From Bacteroidales bacterium (GTDB lineage Bacteria > Bacteroidota > Bacteroidia > Bacteroidales > UBA932), in contig JAFXUS010000032.1 in the NCBI GenBank assembly GCA_017535125.1, positions 1-64,000 of the forward strand: DNA of 64,000 nucleotides. The letters are read 5' to 3'. Below are positions 40,205 through 49,274 of this stretch, piece after piece. Every line of letters begins with the position of its first letter. The stretch's first letter is position 1. Position numbers and translations under genes: made by a program. Below the pieces are notes generated by a model. It ran no database searches and was not told where the DNA came from. It worked only from the letters and a program-made list of their open reading frames with translations.

Positions 40205-42511
40205 ATGGCGGGGAATTTAGTTATCGTCGAGTCGCCGGCCAAGGCGAAGACCATTCAGAAATATTTGGGTAAGGAATTCACGGTAAAGTCCAGCTTCGGT
40301 CACATCCGCGACCTGCAGGACAAGAAGCTCAGCGTCGATGTCGCGGACGGCTTCAAGCCCGAATACGTCGTACCCGCCGCCAAGAAGAAGGTGGTGGCCG
40401 AGCTCAAGAAGGCCGCCGAGGCGGCTTCGCTGGTCTGGCTGGCTTCCGATGAGGACCGCGAGGGAGAGGCCATCTCCTGGCACCTGGTCGAGGCGCTGGA
40501 ACTGGACCGCACCCGCACCCGCCGCATCGTGTTCCACGAGATCACCAAGGACGCCATCCTGCATGCCATCGAGGCGCCGCGCGACATTGACGACAACCTC
40601 GTCAAGGCGCAGCAGGCCCGCCGCGTGCTGGACCGCCTGGTGGGCTTCGAGCTGTCTCCGATCCTCTGGCGCAAGATCCAGCGGGGGCTGTCTGCCGGCC
40701 GCGTCCAGTCCGTGGCGCTCCGGCTGGTCGTGGACCGCGAGAAGGAGATCATCGATTTCAAGCCTACTCCTTATTATAGAGTGGAAGCCCAGTTCCTCGC
40801 GGGCGGCGTCAAGGTCAAAGGCCTGCTGGACGCACGCTTCGAGACGCTGGAGCAGGCCCGGAAATTCCTGGAGGACAGCATCGGCGCATCCTATGTGGTG
40901 TCTTCCGTGGAGAAGAAGGACGCCGTCCGTTTCCCGGCGGCGCCGTTCACGACCTCCACGCTCCAGCAGGAGGCGGCCCGCAAGCTGCGCTACCCCGTAA
41001 GCCTGACGATGCGCCTCGCGCAAGGGCTCTACGAGCGCGGTCTGATCACCTACATGCGTACGGACTCCACCAACCTGTCCGGCCTCGCGCTGGGCACGGC
41101 CAAGCAGTTCATCCTGGACAATTTCGGCCCGGAATATTCCCACCCGCGCCAGTACAAGACGCACTCCAAGGGCGCGCAGGAGGCGCACGAAGCCATCCGC
41201 CCGACCTTCATCGCCAACACGGAGATCGAGGGCACGGCCCAGGAAAAGAAGCTCTACGAGCTGATCTGGAAGCGCACCGTCGCGTCGCAGATGTCCGAGG
41301 CCAAGGTGCTCGGCACCTCCATCCGCGTGGCGTCCGACCGGCGCCCCGAGCAGTACGGCATCCAGGCCACGGAAGTGCTCTTCGACGGCTTCCTGAAGCT
41401 GTATATAGAAGGCAGCGACGACGAGACGCAGGAGGAGAACACCATCCTGCCTCCGATGAACGTCGGCGACGCCCTGACGGAAAAGGGTATCGCGGCCGAA
41501 TGCAAATACACGCAGGCCCCCGCCCGCTATTCCGAGGCCACGCTGGTCAAGAAACTCGAGGAGCTCGGCATCGGCCGCCCGTCCACGTACGCGCCGACCA
41601 TCTCTACGCTGACCACCGGCCGTGGCTATATCTTCAAGGGAGACGTCGATGGCCGCAAGGTTCCGGTGACGAACCTCGCCCTCAAGGGAGCGACGGTCGT
41701 CACTTCCACCAAGTCCGAAACCATCGGCGCGGAGCGCGGCAAGCTCATCCCGCAGGAGATCGGCCTGGTGGTGTCGGAATACCTCGTGGAGAATTTCCCG
41801 CGCATCATGGACTATGATTTCACGGCTGACGTGGAGCAGGATTTCGACCGCATCGCCGAAGGCAAGATGGTCTGGAACGAGGTGATCGCTTCGTTCTACG
41901 GGGAGTTCCACAAGAAGGTGGACGCATCCCTGCACGACGGCCAGTTCACCCACGTGGAGCGCGTGCTGGGCACGGATCCCGCCGACGGGAAGAACGTGGT
42001 GGCGCGTTTCGGCCAGTTCGGTGCCTACGTCCAGAAGGGAGACGGCGACGACCGCCAGTCCGCGAGCCTCGCGAAGGGCCAGCTCATCGAGACGCTGACG
42101 CTGGAAGAGGCGCTCAAGCTGCTGGAGTTCCCGCGCCGGGTCGGGACCTACGAAGGGGTTGACATCGTGGTGCTGAAGGGCCGCTTCGGCCCGTACATCA
42201 AATACGGCGACAAGAACATCTCCCTGCCGCGCGGCGTCGATCCGCTGCGGATCAGCCAGGAAGACTGCGTCCGGCTGGTGCAGGATGCCGTTTCGGGCGC
42301 GTCGGCGACCCCGGTGATCCGGGACTTCGAGGCGGCGGGCATCCAGGTGCTCAACGGTCGCTACGGTCCGTACATCAAGTATGACGGCCGCAACTTCCGC
42401 ATCCCGCGCGGGACAGACGCCGCCGCGCTGACCGAGGAGGCCTGCCGGAAGATCATTGAGGCCGCTCCCGCCCAGGAAAGCGCCCCCAAAGCCCGCAGAT
42501 ACAGGAAATAA
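40205..42511 (+). CDS. topA: DNA topoisomerase I
   Basis: Relaxes negative supercoils through a 5'-phosphotyrosine intermediate. The 768-residue type IA enzyme begins with the Toprim domain (VIVESPAKAKTIQKYLG, SDEDREGEAISWHL). The active-site Tyr lies in LITYMRTDSTNLS. The C-terminal region (~580-768) has repeats of the type RFGPYIKYGDKNISLPRG instead of Cys zinc ribbons, as in many Bacteroidota. Start ATG 40205 gives the conserved MAGNLVIVESPAK. Confidence 0.97.
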   Translation: MAGNLVIVESPAKAKTIQKYLGKEFTVKSSFGHIRDLQDKKLSVDVADGFKPEYVVPAAKKKVVAELKKAAEAASLVWLASDEDREGEAISWHLVEALELDRTRTRRIVFHEITKDAILHAIEAPRDIDDNLVKAQQARRVLDRLVGFELSPILWRKIQRGLSAGRVQSVALRLVVDREKEIIDFKPTPYYRVEAQFLAGGVKVKGLLDARFETLEQARKFLEDSIGASYVVSSVEKKDAVRFPAAPFTTSTLQQEAARKLRYPVSLTMRLAQGLYERGLITYMRTDSTNLSGLALGTAKQFILDNFGPEYSHPRQYKTHSKGAQEAHEAIRPTFIANTEIEGTAQEKKLYELIWKRTVASQMSEAKVLGTSIRVASDRRPEQYGIQATEVLFDGFLKLYIEGSDDETQEENTILPPMNVGDALTEKGIAAECKYTQAPARYSEATLVKKLEELGIGRPSTYAPTISTLTTGRGYIFKGDVDGRKVPVTNLALKGATVVTSTKSETIGAERGKLIPQEIGLVVSEYLVENFPRIMDYDFTADVEQDFDRIAEGKMVWNEVIASFYGEFHKKVDASLHDGQFTHVERVLGTDPADGKNVVARFGQFGAYVQKGDGDDRQSASLAKGQLIETLTLEEALKLLEFPRRVGTYEGVDIVVLKGRFGPYIKYGDKNISLPRGVDPLRISQEDCVRLVQDAVSGASATPVIRDFEAAGIQVLNGRYGPYIKYDGRNFRIPRGTDAAALTEEACRKIIEAAPAQESAPKARRYRK

Positions 42512-42526
42512 TAATAGTTAGTAGAT

Positions 42527-43024
42527 ATGGCAAACTACCAGATTGACGCGATCGACAGGAAAATCCTTTCCTATTTGGTCAACAACGCCCGCATGCCCTT
42601 CCTGGAAATCGCCCGGGAATGCGGCATCTCCGGAGCCGCCATCCACCAGCGGGTCCACAAGATGGAGAGCAACGGCGTCATCACCGGCTCCCGCATGGTC
42701 GTCAAGCCCAACGCCCTGGGACTCAACGTCTGCGCCTTCATCAGCGTGAACCTGTCGGAAGACAACAAGTACCCGGACGTCGTGGCCGCGCTCAAGCACA
42801 TTCCCGAGATCGTGGAATGCCACTTCGTGACCGGCAAGGCCGCCCTGTTCCTGAAGGTGTACTGCTTTGACAACGAGCACCTGATGAGCATCCTGCTGAA
42901 CACCATCCAGCGCATCCCGTACATCCAGTCCACGGACACGATGATCTCCCTCGACCAGTCCTTCGAACGCGAAGTGTGGGTCAAGGATTACAAGACCACC
43001 AGTTTCCACGCTAACGGCGTGTAA
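42527..43024 (+). CDS. Lrp/AsnC-family transcriptional regulator
   Basis: A 165-residue DNA-binding regulator responding to an amino acid or similar effector. N-terminal winged helix-turn-helix (~5-55: DAIDRKILSYLVNNARMPFL, then ISGAAIHQRVHKME) followed by the RAM/AsnC effector domain (~70-150: VCAFISVNLSED, VTGKAALFLKVYC). Fifteen nt after topA, so perhaps cotranscribed with it. The target regulon cannot be read from the sequence. The 3' end overlaps convergent ispD by 14 nt. Confidence 0.93.
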   Translation: MANYQIDAIDRKILSYLVNNARMPFLEIARECGISGAAIHQRVHKMESNGVITGSRMVVKPNALGLNVCAFISVNLSEDNKYPDVVAALKHIPEIVECHFVTGKAALFLKVYCFDNEHLMSILLNTIQRIPYIQSTDTMISLDQSFEREVWVKDYKTTSFHANGV

Positions 43025-43688
43025 GGATCGCTTCCGCGAGGACGAGGTCCTCGGGTGTCGTGATTTTGAGATTGAACCGCTCGCCTTGCTCGAAGGTGAG
43101 CGGTATTTCTTTGCGCGCGGCGACGGAAGCGTCGTCCGTGAAGGCGAGGTCGTAGGCCTGCGTGTACGCGGCCTTGATGTCCTCCGAACGGAACATCTGC
43201 GGCGTCTGCACGGCCACGACGCGCGAGCGGTCGGGGTCCGGGACGGCCGGGTCGGTGGAGCGGAGCGTGTCCACGACTGGCACGACGGGCAGCAGGGCGC
43301 GGCATTCCCCGCGCTGCAGGCGGTCCAGCATGCGGCGCACCAGCTCCGCGCTGACGAGCGGGCGGACGCCGTCGTGGATGGAGACGATGGCGCCGTCCGG
43401 CACCTTCATGAGCGCGTTCTGGACGGAATGGAAACGCGTCAGCCCGCCGGCGACGAGCACCTGCGGGCAATGGAAGGAATGGATGGCGCAGAGATCCTTC
43501 CAGGTCTGGAAGTGCGCTTTGGGCAACACCGTGATGATTTTCATGTCCGGCTCCGCCTCCAGGAAGCGCTCGATGGTGCACTGGAGGATGGGGCGGCCAT
43601 CCAGCGGAAGGAACTGTTTGGGCACCTCTCCGCCCATGCGGGTACCGCTTCCGCCGGCCACGAAAATTCCGTAAATATTTCTGCGCAT
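43011..43688 (-). CDS. ispD: 2-C-Methyl-D-erythritol 4-phosphate cytidylyltransferase
   Basis: Third step of the MEP isoprenoid pathway, joining MEP to CTP. The 225-residue nucleotidyltransferase has the N-terminal VAGGSGTRMGGEVPKQFLPL loop with its Arg and Lys, the HDGVRPLVS block and the VQTPQMFR motif near ~150. A TAAATTTG promoter box lies 19 nt upstream. It is divergent from mreB. Confidence 0.95.
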   Translation of the reverse strand: MRRNIYGIFVAGGSGTRMGGEVPKQFLPLDGRPILQCTIERFLEAEPDMKIITVLPKAHFQTWKDLCAIHSFHCPQVLVAGGLTRFHSVQNALMKVPDGAIVSIHDGVRPLVSAELVRRMLDRLQRGECRALLPVVPVVDTLRSTDPAVPDPDRSRVVAVQTPQMFRSEDIKAAYTQAYDLAFTDDASVAARKEIPLTFEQGERFNLKITTPEDLVLAEAILTRR

Positions 43689-43707
43689 AAAACGATGATT
43701 TCTTCCA

Positions 43708-43715
43708 CAAATTTA
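43708..43715 (-). promoter_or_regulatory. Promoter box for ispD
   Basis: TAAATTTG on the minus strand fits TAnnTTTG, 19 nt upstream of the ispD ATG. Confidence 0.6.
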
Positions 43716-43727
43716 CGGATTTTTATT

Positions 43728-43735
43728 TACATTTG
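43728..43735 (+). promoter_or_regulatory. Promoter box for the mreB operon
   Basis: TACATTTG fits TAnnTTTG, 26 nt upstream of the mreB ATG. It drives the likely mreB-mreC-mreD-mrdA-rodA transcript. Confidence 0.65.
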
Positions 43736-43761
43736 TAATTCAAACAAACACCGGAAACAAT

Positions 43762-44790
43762 ATGGCTTTTTCATTCCTGAATCAGGAGTTGGCTATCGAC
43801 CTCGGCACCGCCAATACCGTCATTTACCAGAATGACCAGATCGTATTGGACGAGCCCAGCATCGTGGCCATAGACAACAATACGGGCAAGTGCGTGGCCC
43901 TGGGCACCCAGGCCAAATTGATGCACGAGCGCACCAGCCCCGGCGTCAAGACCGTCCGCCCGCTGCGCGACGGCGTGATCGCCGACTTCAATGCGGCGGA
44001 GATGATGATCCGCGGCTTCATCAAGCAGGCCGGCGGCCGCCGCTCGCAGCTCTTCACCCCCAACCTTAAGGTGGTGGTCGGCATCCCTTCCGGTTCCACG
44101 GAAGTGGAGATCCGCGCCGTCCGTGACTCCACGGAGCACGCCGGCGGCCGGGACGTGTACCTCATCTTCGAGCCGATGGCGGCGGCGCTCGGTATCGGCC
44201 TGAACGTCGAGGCTCCGCAGGGCAACATGGTCGTCGATATCGGCGGCGGCACCACGGAGATCGCGGTGATCTCCCTGGGCGGCCTGGTCATCCAGGACAG
44301 CATCCGTACGGCCGGCGACGTGTTCACGAGCGACATCCAGTACTACCTGCGTCAGCAGCACAACATCCGCGTGGGTGAGATCACGGCGGAGAAGATCAAA
44401 ATGGCGGTCGGCGCCGTGATTCCCGACCTCCCGGCCGAGGAAGAGCCGCAGCCGTTCATCGTCCGCGGACCGAACCTCATGACGGCGCACCCGGTCGAGG
44501 CGACGATCGTCCACCAGGAGATCGCCCACTGTCTCGACAAGTCCATCGCCAAGATCGAGGCTTCCATCCTGCACGTGCTGGAAAACACCCCGCCGGAGCT
44601 CTACGCCGACATCGTGGAGAACGGCATCTACCTGTCCGGCGGCGGCGCCCTGCTCCGCGGCCTGGCGAAGCGTTTCCAGGACAAAGTCAACATCCAGTTC
44701 CACGTGGCCGAAGATCCGCTCCACGCCGTGGCGCGCGGCACGTGCGATGCCATCAAGCATACCGACCGCTATTCCTTCCTGATGCGATAG
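43762..44790 (+). CDS. mreB: Rod-shape-determining actin homologue MreB
   Basis: Forms membrane-bound filaments that direct lateral wall synthesis. The 342-residue protein shows the actin-fold phosphate loops LAIDLGTANTVIY and MVVDIGGGTTEIAVISLGG, the EPMAAALGIGL segment, and LSGGGALLRGL near the C-terminus. First gene of the mreBCD-mrdA-rodA cluster, followed by mreC after one base. The presence of the full set implies a rod or ovoid cell shape. Confidence 0.97.
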   Translation: MAFSFLNQELAIDLGTANTVIYQNDQIVLDEPSIVAIDNNTGKCVALGTQAKLMHERTSPGVKTVRPLRDGVIADFNAAEMMIRGFIKQAGGRRSQLFTPNLKVVVGIPSGSTEVEIRAVRDSTEHAGGRDVYLIFEPMAAALGIGLNVEAPQGNMVVDIGGGTTEIAVISLGGLVIQDSIRTAGDVFTSDIQYYLRQQHNIRVGEITAEKIKMAVGAVIPDLPAEEEPQPFIVRGPNLMTAHPVEATIVHQEIAHCLDKSIAKIEASILHVLENTPPELYADIVENGIYLSGGGALLRGLAKRFQDKVNIQFHVAEDPLHAVARGTCDAIKHTDRYSFLMR

Positions 44791-44791
44791 G

Positions 44792-45622
44792 ATGCCCGGT
44801 CAGAAGCCATCTTCCCTTCTACTCAGCGCGGCAACCTTCATCCTGTTGGAGGTTGCTGCGCTCGTGTTGCTGCACAGCAGTTCGACGCTGCAGAACATCT
44901 GGCTGAACCGGGCGTCGCACCGCACGATGGCCTTCCTTTGGGGCAGCGGCGAGACGGTGCGCAGCCAGTTCCAGATGGAGGAGCTCAACCGGGGACTCCA
45001 GGCGGAGAACGCCCGCCTGCAGGAGCGCCTGCGCGTCTACGAGGCCCTGGGGGTGGAGCAGGCGGAACTGGACCGCATGGCGGCGCGGGAGTCGGCGGCC
45101 TACCGCTACACGCCCGCGACCGTGGTGAAGATGAGCCGCAACCGCACGCACAACTACATCATTCTCAACAAGGGATCCGAAGACGGCATCCATCCCCAGT
45201 CCGGCATCATTTCCGACCTGGGCGTAGTGGGGGTCGTGGAGGCCGTGGACAAGCATTTCTCCTACGGCCTCACGCTGATGAATCCCGAGATGAGCATCGG
45301 CGCCCGCCTCGGGCGTTCCCAGCTCGTGGCGCCGCTCTCCTGGGATGGACGCCATTCCGGGCGCGCGATCTTGCGCGACCTGCCGCCGCACTTTGATGTC
45401 GCCCCGGGCGACACCGTGCGGACGAGCGGCTTCTCGACCATCTTCCCGCCGGACATCCCGATCGGGATCACGGGCGACAGCCGGCTGGTGGACGGCTCTA
45501 CGCGCCAGGTGGACGTGGAATTGTTCCAGGATTTCTCCAAGCTCCGCTACGTGACCGTGGTGGAGAACAAGGACAGGACGACGATCATGGCCCTGGAGGC
45601 CGAAGTGGAGGACGCGCGATGA
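44792..45622 (+). CDS. mreC: Rod-shape-determining protein MreC
   Basis: A 276-residue inner-membrane protein of the elongasome. One N-terminal transmembrane helix (~8-28) precedes a coiled coil (~60-95, FQMEELNRGLQAENARLQER), followed by two periplasmic beta-barrel domains with NYIILNKGSEDGI and GVVGVVEAVD, typical of MreC. The start lies 1 nt after mreB and the stop overlaps mreD by 4 nt. Confidence 0.95.
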   Translation: MPGQKPSSLLLSAATFILLEVAALVLLHSSSTLQNIWLNRASHRTMAFLWGSGETVRSQFQMEELNRGLQAENARLQERLRVYEALGVEQAELDRMAARESAAYRYTPATVVKMSRNRTHNYIILNKGSEDGIHPQSGIISDLGVVGVVEAVDKHFSYGLTLMNPEMSIGARLGRSQLVAPLSWDGRHSGRAILRDLPPHFDVAPGDTVRTSGFSTIFPPDIPIGITGDSRLVDGSTRQVDVELFQDFSKLRYVTVVENKDRTTIMALEAEVEDAR

Positions 45623-46134
45623 GAGGATCCACCCTGAAGTTCATCGTGCTGTTCGTCGCGCAGACGGCGCTGTGGAATTATTTCAATTTCACACCCTATC
45701 TCTTCATCGTCTTCCTGCCGGCGATGCTGCTCTGCCTGCCCACGGAGCACGGGACGGTCCGGGTGATGATCCTGGCCTTCGTGCTGGGTCTGGTGGCGGA
45801 TTTCCTCGTGAACGGCCAGCTGGGCCTGACCTCCCTGGCGCTCGTGCCCGTGGCCGCCGTCCGCCGCCGCGTGATCCGCATCGTGTTCGGACAGGAGTTC
45901 TTCGTCCGCGAGGAGCGGCTTTCCTTCCAGCGGCAGGGCGCGCTGAAATTCCTCTGGAGCATCCTTCTTCTGACGGGAATCTTTCTGGTCATCTACATCA
46001 CGGTGGACAGCGCCGGGATCTATTCGCTGGGCTTCCGGACGCTGAAATTCGTCTTCTCGCTGCTGGCGAGCACCGCCGTGTCGATGCCCGTCGCCTACCT
46101 GTTGCTCGATAATTCCGACGAACAATGGAAATGA
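45619..46134 (+). CDS. mreD: Rod-shape-determining protein MreD
   Basis: A 171-residue polytopic protein with about five transmembrane segments (~8-22, 25-42, 47-68, 110-132, 140-162). It is assigned by size, hydrophobicity and position between mreC and mrdA more than by motif, as MreD is poorly conserved. It overlaps mreC by 4 nt and mrdA by 10 nt. Confidence 0.88.
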   Translation: MRGSTLKFIVLFVAQTALWNYFNFTPYLFIVFLPAMLLCLPTEHGTVRVMILAFVLGLVADFLVNGQLGLTSLALVPVAAVRRRVIRIVFGQEFFVREERLSFQRQGALKFLWSILLLTGIFLVIYITVDSAGIYSLGFRTLKFVFSLLASTAVSMPVAYLLLDNSDEQWK

Positions 46135-47948
46135 ACCGCAAGAACCGCCTGGTGGCCGGTCTGCTGGCCGTCGCCGCCATCCTGCTGGCGAAGCTGTTCT
46201 ATATCCAGATCGTCAACGACAAGTACAAGCGGGACGCGTCAAACAACTCGTTGGTTTACAATTACATTTACCCGCCCCGCGGGGTCATCTACGACCGCAA
46301 CGGCGAGATTCTGGTGGGCAACGAGGTCTGCTACGACATCACGGTGACGCCGCGCGACGTGATGCCCTTCGACACGCTGGCGCTGGCCGGCGCGCTGGGC
46401 GTCGAGGCGGATTTCATCCGCGAGCGCATGGCCTACTACCGCCAGTACCGCACCCGCATCGGCTACCAGACGCTTTCGTTCCTCAAGCATATTCCGCAGG
46501 AGAACTACATCCGCTTCGTGGAGGAGGCCTACCGTTTCCCGGGCTTCCGGGCGGAGGTGCGCAGCGTGCGCCAGTATCCCTTCAATGCGGGCGGCAACCT
46601 GCTGGGCTACATTTCCGAGGTGGACGCCGACTTCATCAAGGAGCATCCGGACTACCGCTCCGGCGACTACGTCGGCAAGACCGGCCTGGAGGCCGCCATG
46701 GAGGAAAAGCTGCGCGGCGTGAAAGGCTATCATATCTACCTGCGCGACTCGCGCAACCGGGTCCAGTCGCCCTACGCGGACGGCGCGGAGGACAAGGAGG
46801 CCGAGCCGGGCAAGGACATCGTATCCACCATCGACGCGCACCTGCAGCAATACGGCCAGCGCCTGATGGAAGGCAAGGTGGGCTCCGTCGTCGCGATCGA
46901 GCCGTCCACCGGCGAGATCCTCGCGATGGTGTCCAGCCCGGGCATCGACGTGGACGTGCTCAGTGACATCGGCAAACATTACGCGGAGATCGCGAAGAAT
47001 CCGCGCAAGCCGATGTTCAACCGCACGGTGATGGCGTCCTACCCGCCCGGTTCCGTGTTCAAGCTGGTCAACGGCCTGATCGGCCTGCAGGAAGGCGTCC
47101 TGAAGCCGGAGAACAGCTATCCGTGCAACCATGGCTTCCCCTACGGCGGCAACCGGCGGCTCGGCTGCCACGGCCACGCCTCGCCGCTGAACCTGCTGAG
47201 CGCCATCGCCACCTCTTGCAACGGCTATTTCTGCTACGTCTTCCGCAACATCCTGGACAACAAGGCCTACAAGAACACGAAGGAGGCCTTCGACACCTGG
47301 CGCGAGTACGTGATGAGCTTCGGTTTCGGTCGCAAGCTGGGCAGCGATTTCCCGTCCGAACTGGGCGGCAACATCCCGACCTCCGACTACTATGACCGGA
47401 TGTACGGGGAGAGCCGCTGGCGCTTCCAGACCATCATTTCCCTGTCCATTGGGCAGGGTGAGATCGGCGCTACGCCGCTCCAGATCGCGAACCTGGCGGC
47501 CACGATGGCCAACCGGGGCTACTACTACATTCCCCACATCGTCAAGGAATCCGAGGGCGTCGAGATCGACGCCAAATTCAAGGAGCGCCAGTACACGATG
47601 GTGGACACGTCGCATTTCCATACGGCGGTGAAAGGTATGTACATGGCCGTAAACGGCGGCGGCTCGGCGGGCGGCACCGCCTTCAGCGCCCGCATTCCGG
47701 GCCTGGACGTGTGCGGCAAGACCGGCACGGCCCAGAACCCGCACGGCAAGGACAATTCCGTCTTCATCTGTTTCGCGCCCAAGGACGATCCCAAGATCGC
47801 CGTGGCCGCGTATGTCGAGAACGCCGGCTTCGGTGCCACCTGGGCGCTGCCGGTGGCTTCGCTGATGCTGGAGAAATACCTCAAGGGGGAGATTTCTCCG
47901 GAACGGCAGTACCTGGAGGACCGCATGATGACCACCCGATTCTTCTGA
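46125..47948 (+). CDS. mrdA: Penicillin-binding protein 2
   Basis: Elongasome transpeptidase that crosslinks new glycan with RodA. The 607-residue class B PBP has an N-terminal helix (~7-25) and the pedestal domain starting YPPRGVIYDRNGEILVGN. The transpeptidase has SxxK in PPGSVFKL, SxN in TSCNGYF and KTGTAQNP. ATG 46125 is used; ATG 46131 is possible and would shorten the overlap with mreD. Confidence 0.95.
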   Translation: MEMNRKNRLVAGLLAVAAILLAKLFYIQIVNDKYKRDASNNSLVYNYIYPPRGVIYDRNGEILVGNEVCYDITVTPRDVMPFDTLALAGALGVEADFIRERMAYYRQYRTRIGYQTLSFLKHIPQENYIRFVEEAYRFPGFRAEVRSVRQYPFNAGGNLLGYISEVDADFIKEHPDYRSGDYVGKTGLEAAMEEKLRGVKGYHIYLRDSRNRVQSPYADGAEDKEAEPGKDIVSTIDAHLQQYGQRLMEGKVGSVVAIEPSTGEILAMVSSPGIDVDVLSDIGKHYAEIAKNPRKPMFNRTVMASYPPGSVFKLVNGLIGLQEGVLKPENSYPCNHGFPYGGNRRLGCHGHASPLNLLSAIATSCNGYFCYVFRNILDNKAYKNTKEAFDTWREYVMSFGFGRKLGSDFPSELGGNIPTSDYYDRMYGESRWRFQTIISLSIGQGEIGATPLQIANLAATMANRGYYYIPHIVKESEGVEIDAKFKERQYTMVDTSHFHTAVKGMYMAVNGGGSAGGTAFSARIPGLDVCGKTGTAQNPHGKDNSVFICFAPKDDPKIAVAAYVENAGFGATWALPVASLMLEKYLKGEISPERQYLEDRMMTTRFF

Positions 47949-47950
47949 GT

Positions 47951-49264
47951 ATGCTGAACGTGGACGGAACACCGCGCTCCTTCGACCGGGGCCTCGGAAA
48001 GACCATTGACTGGTGGCTCATCGGCGGCTATCTGCTGCTGGTGCTCATCGGCTGGCTCAACATCTACGCCTCGATCCATTCCACGGAGCCGTCCACCATC
48101 TTCGACTGGAGCGCGCGCAGCGGCAAGCAGGCCATCTGGATGCTCACGGCGTTCGGGCTGGACCTCCTGATCCTGTTCGTCATCAACCCGCGCCTGTGGG
48201 AGGTGCTTTCTCCATACGCCTACATCGTGGTTTTCTTCCTGCTGGTGCTGGTCATCTTCGTCAGCAAGGACGTCAAGGGCTCGCATTCCTGGTTCGAACT
48301 GGGGCCGGTCAAGTTCCAGCCGGCGGAGATATCCAAGATCACCACGTCGCTGGTCCTGGCGGCCGTGATGGGCAAGCCGTCGTTCCGCATGTCCAACCGG
48401 AAGCATCTGCTGGCGGTGGCGTCGATCATCGGTCTGCCGATGCTGGCGATTCTCGGGGAGAGCGAGACCGGCTCCGCGCTGGTGTACGTGGGATTCATCT
48501 TCGTGCTGTATCGCGAAGGGCTGTCGGGCTGGTGGCTGTTCCTGCTGGGCATGTCCATCCTGCTCTTCATCCTGACGCTCGTCACGCACGCCTGGGTGTC
48601 CGCGCTCGTGCTGCTGGTCGTCTGTCTCGTTTATTTCCTCTGGGTGCTACGCACCAGCCGGCGCGAGGAGCGCTCACTGCGCCGCCGCGCCCTGTTCCGC
48701 ACGCTCCTGGCTTTCGTAGCCGGTCTGATGGTCATTTTCGCGACGGACTTCGTCTTCGACCATGTGCTGCAGGACCACCAGCGCAAGCGTATCGAGGTGC
48801 TGCTCGGGCTCAAGGAGGATCCGGCCGGCGTGGGCTACAACGTGCGCCAGTCGATGATCGCCATCGGCTCCGGCGGCTTTGCGGGCAAGGGTTTCCTGCA
48901 GGGAACGCAGACGACCTACGGCTTCGTGCCGGAGCAGAGCACGGACTTCATCTTCTGCACCGTGGGCGAGGAGTGGGGGTTCCTGGGCTGCCTGATCGTC
49001 ATCGCGCTGTACGTGCTGCTGATCTGGCGCATCATGAACGATGCGGAGCGGAGCCGGGAGCCGTTCACGCGGATCTACGGCTTCTGCCTGGCCGCGTGCC
49101 TGTTCATGCATTTGTTCATCAATATTGGCATGACAATTGGTCTCATGCCGGTGATCGGCATTCCGCTGCCGCTGCTCAGCTACGGCGGGTCGTCGTTGTG
49201 GGCGTTCTCCGTGATGTTGTTCATTTTCATCGCGCTGAACCGCCAGGAAAAGAAATATTTCTAA
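47951..49264 (+). CDS. rodA: SEDS glycosyltransferase RodA
   Basis: Polymerises lipid II in the elongasome together with PBP2. The 437-residue protein has about ten transmembrane helices. SEDS features include FQPAEISKITTSLVLA, ESETGSALVYVGF, GFVPEQSTDFIFCTVGEEWG and the C-terminal GIPLPLLSYGGSS. The start is ATG 47951, 2 nt after the mrdA stop; the open frame extends upstream only as a shadow of mrdA. Confidence 0.96.
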   Translation: MLNVDGTPRSFDRGLGKTIDWWLIGGYLLLVLIGWLNIYASIHSTEPSTIFDWSARSGKQAIWMLTAFGLDLLILFVINPRLWEVLSPYAYIVVFFLLVLVIFVSKDVKGSHSWFELGPVKFQPAEISKITTSLVLAAVMGKPSFRMSNRKHLLAVASIIGLPMLAILGESETGSALVYVGFIFVLYREGLSGWWLFLLGMSILLFILTLVTHAWVSALVLLVVCLVYFLWVLRTSRREERSLRRRALFRTLLAFVAGLMVIFATDFVFDHVLQDHQRKRIEVLLGLKEDPAGVGYNVRQSMIAIGSGGFAGKGFLQGTQTTYGFVPEQSTDFIFCTVGEEWGFLGCLIVIALYVLLIWRIMNDAERSREPFTRIYGFCLAACLFMHLFINIGMTIGLMPVIGIPLPLLSYGGSSLWAFSVMLFIFIALNRQEKKYF

Positions 49265-49274
49265 CTTTACGGAT